NCBI GenBank assembly: GCA_035631655.1
Contig: DASQIH010000080.1
Coordinates: forward strand, 1 to 64,000
From: Gp1-AA122 sp035631655
GTDB taxonomy: Bacteria > Acidobacteriota > Terriglobia > Terriglobales > Acidobacteriaceae
DNA: 64,000 nt
Direction: 5' to 3'
The notes below the pieces were generated by a model. That model was not told where the DNA came from, ran no database searches, and saw only the letters and a list, made by a program, of their open reading frames with translations. Below, piece by piece: positions 60,693 through 64,000 of the stretch. Within the stretch, counting starts at the first letter, position 1; every line of letters starts with the position of its first letter. A program made the position numbers and the translations under genes.

Positions 60693-62026
60693 AGATTTGT
60701 CTGGTCACCGCATTTCCGCCCAGTCGGCAAGGCCTCAATGAGTACGGATACCATATCGCCCGCGAACTCAATCAGCACCCCGGGCTTGCCCTGACCGTAT
60801 TGGGCGATGACCTGGCGGACTCCGAGCCGGAATTGCCCGGCTACAAAGTGACCCGCTGCTGGGCTTTCAACAAGCTGAGCAACCCGGTGCGCCTGATGCA
60901 CGCCATCAGCCAGGCCAAGCCCGATGTGGTCTGGTTCAACATCGGCTTTGCCAGCTTTGGTGGAACCCCTTTGCCCGCGTTTGTCGGTCTCGCCATTCCC
61001 GCCTTCACCCGCATGCGCGGGGTTTACACGCACGTCACGCTGCACCAGCTTGTCGAGACAGTTGACCTCAAAGATGCTGGCGTCAAGTCACAAAAACTCT
61101 ACCGGCTGGCCGGCTCCGTCGCGACGCACATGCTGCTTAGTGCCAACTCGCTTTCGGTACTGCTGCCTGCATACCGAAAAATTCTGCAGGAACGTTATCG
61201 CAGAGGATCGGTCTATGTCCGCGCCCATGGCATCCTCTCCGGTCGTCCCGAATATCCCGACCTCTCCAAGCGTGGTAACCCGGAGCACCGCATCCTGGCC
61301 TTCGGGAAGTGGGGTACCTACAAGCGCCTTGAAATGCTGATCGACGCCTTCCATCAGGTCGCCGCACAGATTCCGAACTTGAAGCTCACCATTGCAGGCG
61401 GCGATCACCCCAAGACTCCGGGATACGTCGCCGCAGTTGCCAGACGTTTTGGGAACGATCCGCGGATCGAGTTCACCGGCTATGTCCCGGAAGATGCCAT
61501 CCCGCCATTGTTCCAGAGCACCAGCGTTGCGGTCATGCCCTATTCGTCTTCGGCAGGTTCGAGCGGGGTCGCGCACCTGGCTTGCGAATTCGGTGTACCC
61601 ATCGTCGCCTCCGACATTTCCGACTTCCGTGAGTTAGCCGAGGAAGAAGGTATTGCCATCGACTTATACCAGTCGGGCAACATGCAAAGCTTAGCCGACC
61701 ACCTCTTGCACCTGCTGCAATCGCCCGGACTGCTTGAGGCTATGGCCAAGCAGAACTTTTCCGCCGCCCTGCGCATGAGCATGCCGGAAATCATTCGCCA
61801 GTACATCCGCTCTTTCGACCTGCACCAGCGGGTCAAGGTGCTGCGCGCGGCCTCGCGGTTCCGCCGCATGCCGCGCTGGATGCCCCTGCGGCCTGCTCTG
61901 CGCCGCCGCGTCGGCCGCAGGCTAGCAAGCTGGCACGAAGCCGAGTTCTCCGAATACCTGGAAACTAAGCAAGCCGAGGACGATCTGGCCGCCGAGCAAC
62001 CACCCGATCGAAAACTGGGAACGTAG
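60689..62026 (+). CDS. Glycosyltransferase family 4 protein
   Basis: The 445-residue GT-B enzyme starts at ATG 60689 within the previous stop. N-terminal motif FPPSRQGLNEYGYHIARELN; C-terminal AFGKWGTYKRLEMLIDAF and the donor-binding GSSGVAHLACEFGVPIVASD with the conserved E. The last 70 residues are basic and may bind membrane. Donor and acceptor are unknown; together with the GT2 enzyme it probably makes a surface glycan. Confidence 0.9.
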   Translation: MKICLVTAFPPSRQGLNEYGYHIARELNQHPGLALTVLGDDLADSEPELPGYKVTRCWAFNKLSNPVRLMHAISQAKPDVVWFNIGFASFGGTPLPAFVGLAIPAFTRMRGVYTHVTLHQLVETVDLKDAGVKSQKLYRLAGSVATHMLLSANSLSVLLPAYRKILQERYRRGSVYVRAHGILSGRPEYPDLSKRGNPEHRILAFGKWGTYKRLEMLIDAFHQVAAQIPNLKLTIAGGDHPKTPGYVAAVARRFGNDPRIEFTGYVPEDAIPPLFQSTSVAVMPYSSSAGSSGVAHLACEFGVPIVASDISDFRELAEEEGIAIDLYQSGNMQSLADHLLHLLQSPGLLEAMAKQNFSAALRMSMPEIIRQYIRSFDLHQRVKVLRAASRFRRMPRWMPLRPALRRRVGRRLASWHEAEFSEYLETKQAEDDLAAEQPPDRKLGT

Positions 62027-62358
62027 TTCCCTGTTTCTAGTTTCTCATTCTCCTGGCGACTCACGCGTAGCGAGCAAGTGTGGAGATTTTGATGCTCCAC
62101 TTGCTTAGTGCCTTCTGAATGACGGCTCGCACGTCAATTCCCTGACGGTTCACTGTTTCTGATCCGAGACCGTCCTCCTTATGTCTCCGCGGTTCTTAGA
62201 TTCTGCAACTCTGCGTCCAGCCTTGTCCGGAGCCAACTTCGATTATGATTGGAAGGCTCCATTATCCCTAAGCCTATGTACTCACAGGCAGCCTTCGTGC
62301 TTTCCTTTGTCCATATTGCGAGTCTATAGCTGTTATGCCTCTTTCTGGAGATCACCCC
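62027..62358. other. Intergenic region with a bulged hairpin
   Basis: These 332 bases contain AGCAAGTGTGGAG (62074-62086), complementary with a two-base bulge to CTCCACTTGCT (62095-62105), which may terminate the glycan operon. No gene was found. The M16 protease promoter should lie in the right part. Confidence 0.45.
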
Positions 62359-64000
62359 ATGCTCAATCGCTTCCGCCAATATTTTTCGCTTTTGTTTCTG
62401 ATCGCCTTGGTGGCGGTCGGAGCTCTGGCACAAGCGCCCAAGCCGCAAGAGCAGGCGAAAGTGCCCCTCCCTCAGATCAAGTACCAAAAGATCACCCTCA
62501 AGAATGGTCTGGACGTAATCCTTTACGAAGATCACCGCCTGCCGCTGGTGGCCGTCAATCTCTGGTATCACGTCGGTCCGGCCAATGAGCGTCCCGGACT
62601 CACCGGCTTCGCTCATCTTTTCGAACACATGATGTTCGAGGGCTCACAGCACGTGGGGCCCAAGGCGCATTTCCGTTATCTCGAGGGCGCGGGCGCAAGT
62701 GACATCAATGGCACTACCGATTTCGACCGCACCAACTATTTCGAGACTCTACCCTCCAATCAGCTGGAGCTTGCGTTGTGGCTGGAGAGCGACCGCATGG
62801 GCTATCTGCTGGGCACACTCGACCGCGAGAAGCTCGCCAACCAGCGAGACGTGGTGCGCAATGAGCGTCGCCAGAGCGTCGAGAATGCGCCCTATGGCTT
62901 GGTCGAAGAGCAGTTGTACCATCAGCTCTTCCCGAAAACTCATCCTTATTATGCCGACGTAATCGGCTCGCATGAGGACGTCGAAGCCGCACGCCTCAAT
63001 GACGTGCGCCAGTTTTTCCGGCAATACTACACGCCCAACAATGCCAGTCTGGCGATTACGGGTGACATCGACCCGGCCGAGACTAAGACCCTGGTCGAGA
63101 AATATTTCGGCACCATCCCTGCCGGGCCGCCGGTTCCTAAGATCACGGCAGCCACTCCGCCCATAACTTCTGAGCGGCGAACCGTCATCACCGATCAGGT
63201 TGAGCTGCCCCGCATTTACATGGGATGGCTTACCCCGCCCATCTATAAGCCGGGCGACGCTGAGTGTGATCTCATCGCGCAACTGCTGGGTGGCGGCAAA
63301 TCCAGCCGCCTTTATAAAAGCCTCGTTTACGACAAGCAGATCGCCCAGGATGTCCAGGTACAAAACCAGAACTTGCTGCTGGGCTCGATCTTCGAAATCC
63401 AGGCAACTGCCAAACCCGGCGTCAAGCCTGAAGAGCTCGAGAAAGCCATCAACGACGAAGTGGCTAAGTTCCGCGCCGATGGTCCGTCCCAGGCCGAATT
63501 GGAGCGCGCCCGCAATGTGATCGAGACCCGTATCATCCAGGGGCTCGAACGGCTCGGTGGATTCGGCGGCGTGGCTGACCGCCTTAACCAGTACAACCAC
63601 TACCTGGGCGATCCCGGGTTCCTGCCAAAGGACATTGCACGCTACAACCAGGCGACGGCCACAGATCTCAAGCGAGTTGCCGACGCCGAGCTGCAGCCGA
63701 ATGCCAGGGTTGTTGTCCTGGGCGTACCCGGGAAGAAAGTCATCGACGACCCGCCGCGCGCCAAGGAAGAACAGGAGAGCGAGGCTAAGGAGACCAGCAC
63801 GGTTGCCAGCACCATGCCGGACGAGCCCTGGCGCAAGACTGCACCCCAGGCCGGAGCACCATCCCGGTTGAGCCTCCCGGTCCCGGCCAGTTTCAAACTT
63901 TCCAACGGCCTGACAGTGCTGCTGGTCGAGCAGCATAAATTACCGGTGGTCGCGGCACATCTGGTGGTACTGACCGGCAGCGATGCCAATCCGGTTAGCA
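62359..64000 (+). CDS. M16 family zinc protease (pitrilysin/insulinase-like), 3' end outside window
   Basis: The frame starts at ATG 62359 (GGAG nine bases before) and is open to the window edge, giving 547 codons. A signal peptide (about 1-25, LLFLIALVAVGALAQA) shows export. The inverted zinc motif HLFEH lies at about residue 83, with the downstream Glu in the RNERRQSVENAPY region. The first M16 unit is followed by an M16_C domain, and a second unit begins at FKLSNGLTVLLVEQHKLPVV, as in tandem two-unit proteases. The long minus-strand frame opposite it (62749-63936) is an artefact. Confidence 0.92.
   Translation, partial: MLNRFRQYFSLLFLIALVAVGALAQAPKPQEQAKVPLPQIKYQKITLKNGLDVILYEDHRLPLVAVNLWYHVGPANERPGLTGFAHLFEHMMFEGSQHVGPKAHFRYLEGAGASDINGTTDFDRTNYFETLPSNQLELALWLESDRMGYLLGTLDREKLANQRDVVRNERRQSVENAPYGLVEEQLYHQLFPKTHPYYADVIGSHEDVEAARLNDVRQFFRQYYTPNNASLAITGDIDPAETKTLVEKYFGTIPAGPPVPKITAATPPITSERRTVITDQVELPRIYMGWLTPPIYKPGDAECDLIAQLLGGGKSSRLYKSLVYDKQIAQDVQVQNQNLLLGSIFEIQATAKPGVKPEELEKAINDEVAKFRADGPSQAELERARNVIETRIIQGLERLGGFGGVADRLNQYNHYLGDPGFLPKDIARYNQATATDLKRVADAELQPNARVVVLGVPGKKVIDDPPRAKEEQESEAKETSTVASTMPDEPWRKTAPQAGAPSRLSLPVPASFKLSNGLTVLLVEQHKLPVVAAHLVVLTGSDANPVS

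Noticed and set aside
62749..63936. 395-codon minus-strand frame opposite the M16 protease
   Set aside because: The plus-strand frame has a signal peptide and the HLFEH zinc motif and is open across the whole region, so the minus frame is its shadow.
1..64000. CRISPR arrays, rRNA genes and complete tRNA genes
   Set aside because: No regularly spaced direct repeats and no convincing rRNA or cloverleaf sequence were seen on reading. A covariance-model search would be needed to exclude tRNAs formally.

Overview
The window is about 58-60% GC and densely coded. Its gene content points to a soil or sediment Acidobacteriota (Terriglobia-like) bacterium: UdgX, membrane-linked trehalose enzymes, acidobacterial-style small zinc proteins and intergenic palindromes. 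The assignment rests on gene style only, since no rRNA or other taxonomic marker is present. No complete tRNA or rRNA gene and no CRISPR array was seen.

Layout. (1) 1-2236: right end of an integrated element with small unrecognised phage-like genes, closing at a 24-base copy of a tmRNA-type 3' end (attR-like). (2) 2.7-12.1 kb: a small HTH protein; a dicarboxylate transporter divergent from a GntR/FCD regulator with three copies of a TGGTAT-N7-ATACCA operator; then an operon for a hydroxyacid dehydrogenase, 2-oxoacid dehydrogenase E1 alpha/E1 beta, an M24 aminopeptidase-like protein and E2 (no E3), followed by a secreted beta-propeller protein. (3) 12.3-14.4 kb: OmpR-type two-component pair. 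(4) 14.4-21.6 kb, minus strand: class I benzoyl-CoA reductase operon in the order C-B-A-D, then 6-hydroxycyclohexenecarbonyl-CoA dehydrogenase, ring hydrolase and an SDR. The dienoyl-CoA hydratase, ferredoxin and CoA ligase are not in view. (5) 21.8-29.1 kb, minus strand: sensor kinase, NtrC-type activator and tetraheme cytochrome c, coupled by GTGA overlaps, then a membrane protein, Rieske protein, b6f-like cytochrome b and nine-heme cytochrome c. (6) 29.3-33.8 kb: four single-domain receivers (one without the phosphoacceptor Asp), a small zinc protein, a NarX-like kinase and a receiver-RsbRD-like protein.

(7) 33.8-42.1 kb, minus strand: gas-vesicle cluster with three GvpA/J-type proteins (two with arginine-rich tails), three GvpF/L, GvpK, GvpG, an embedded PAS sensor kinase and a two-domain ArsA/Get3-type ATPase at its head; no GvpN was found. 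The cluster is bracketed by an intact receiver-RsbRD gene (33 kb) and an internally deleted copy of the same gene (42.2 kb). (8) 42.5-49.9 kb: ECF sigma factor, ABC exporter, a PRTase/kinase-like fusion, UdgX, small zinc-ribbon protein and a NarL-type regulator behind a sigma-54-like promoter. (9) 50.0-54.4 kb: trehalose module in which the trehalose-6-phosphate synthase is fused to a membrane sensor-like domain, with a DUF5752-like protein and a TreT-like synthase. (10) 54.8-64 kb: YciE-type ferritin-like protein, RpoE-type sigma factor, beta-helix nucleotidyltransferase-like protein, STAS protein, secreted low-complexity protein, thymidylate-kinase-like protein, two glycosyltransferases and an M16 zinc protease running off the end.

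Taken together, regions 4-8 read as a block for anaerobic or micro-oxic life: aromatic-ring reduction, a bc-type electron-transfer chain with extra cytochromes, buoyancy organelles and a large phosphorelay inventory. The functional link between these modules is inference from proximity.
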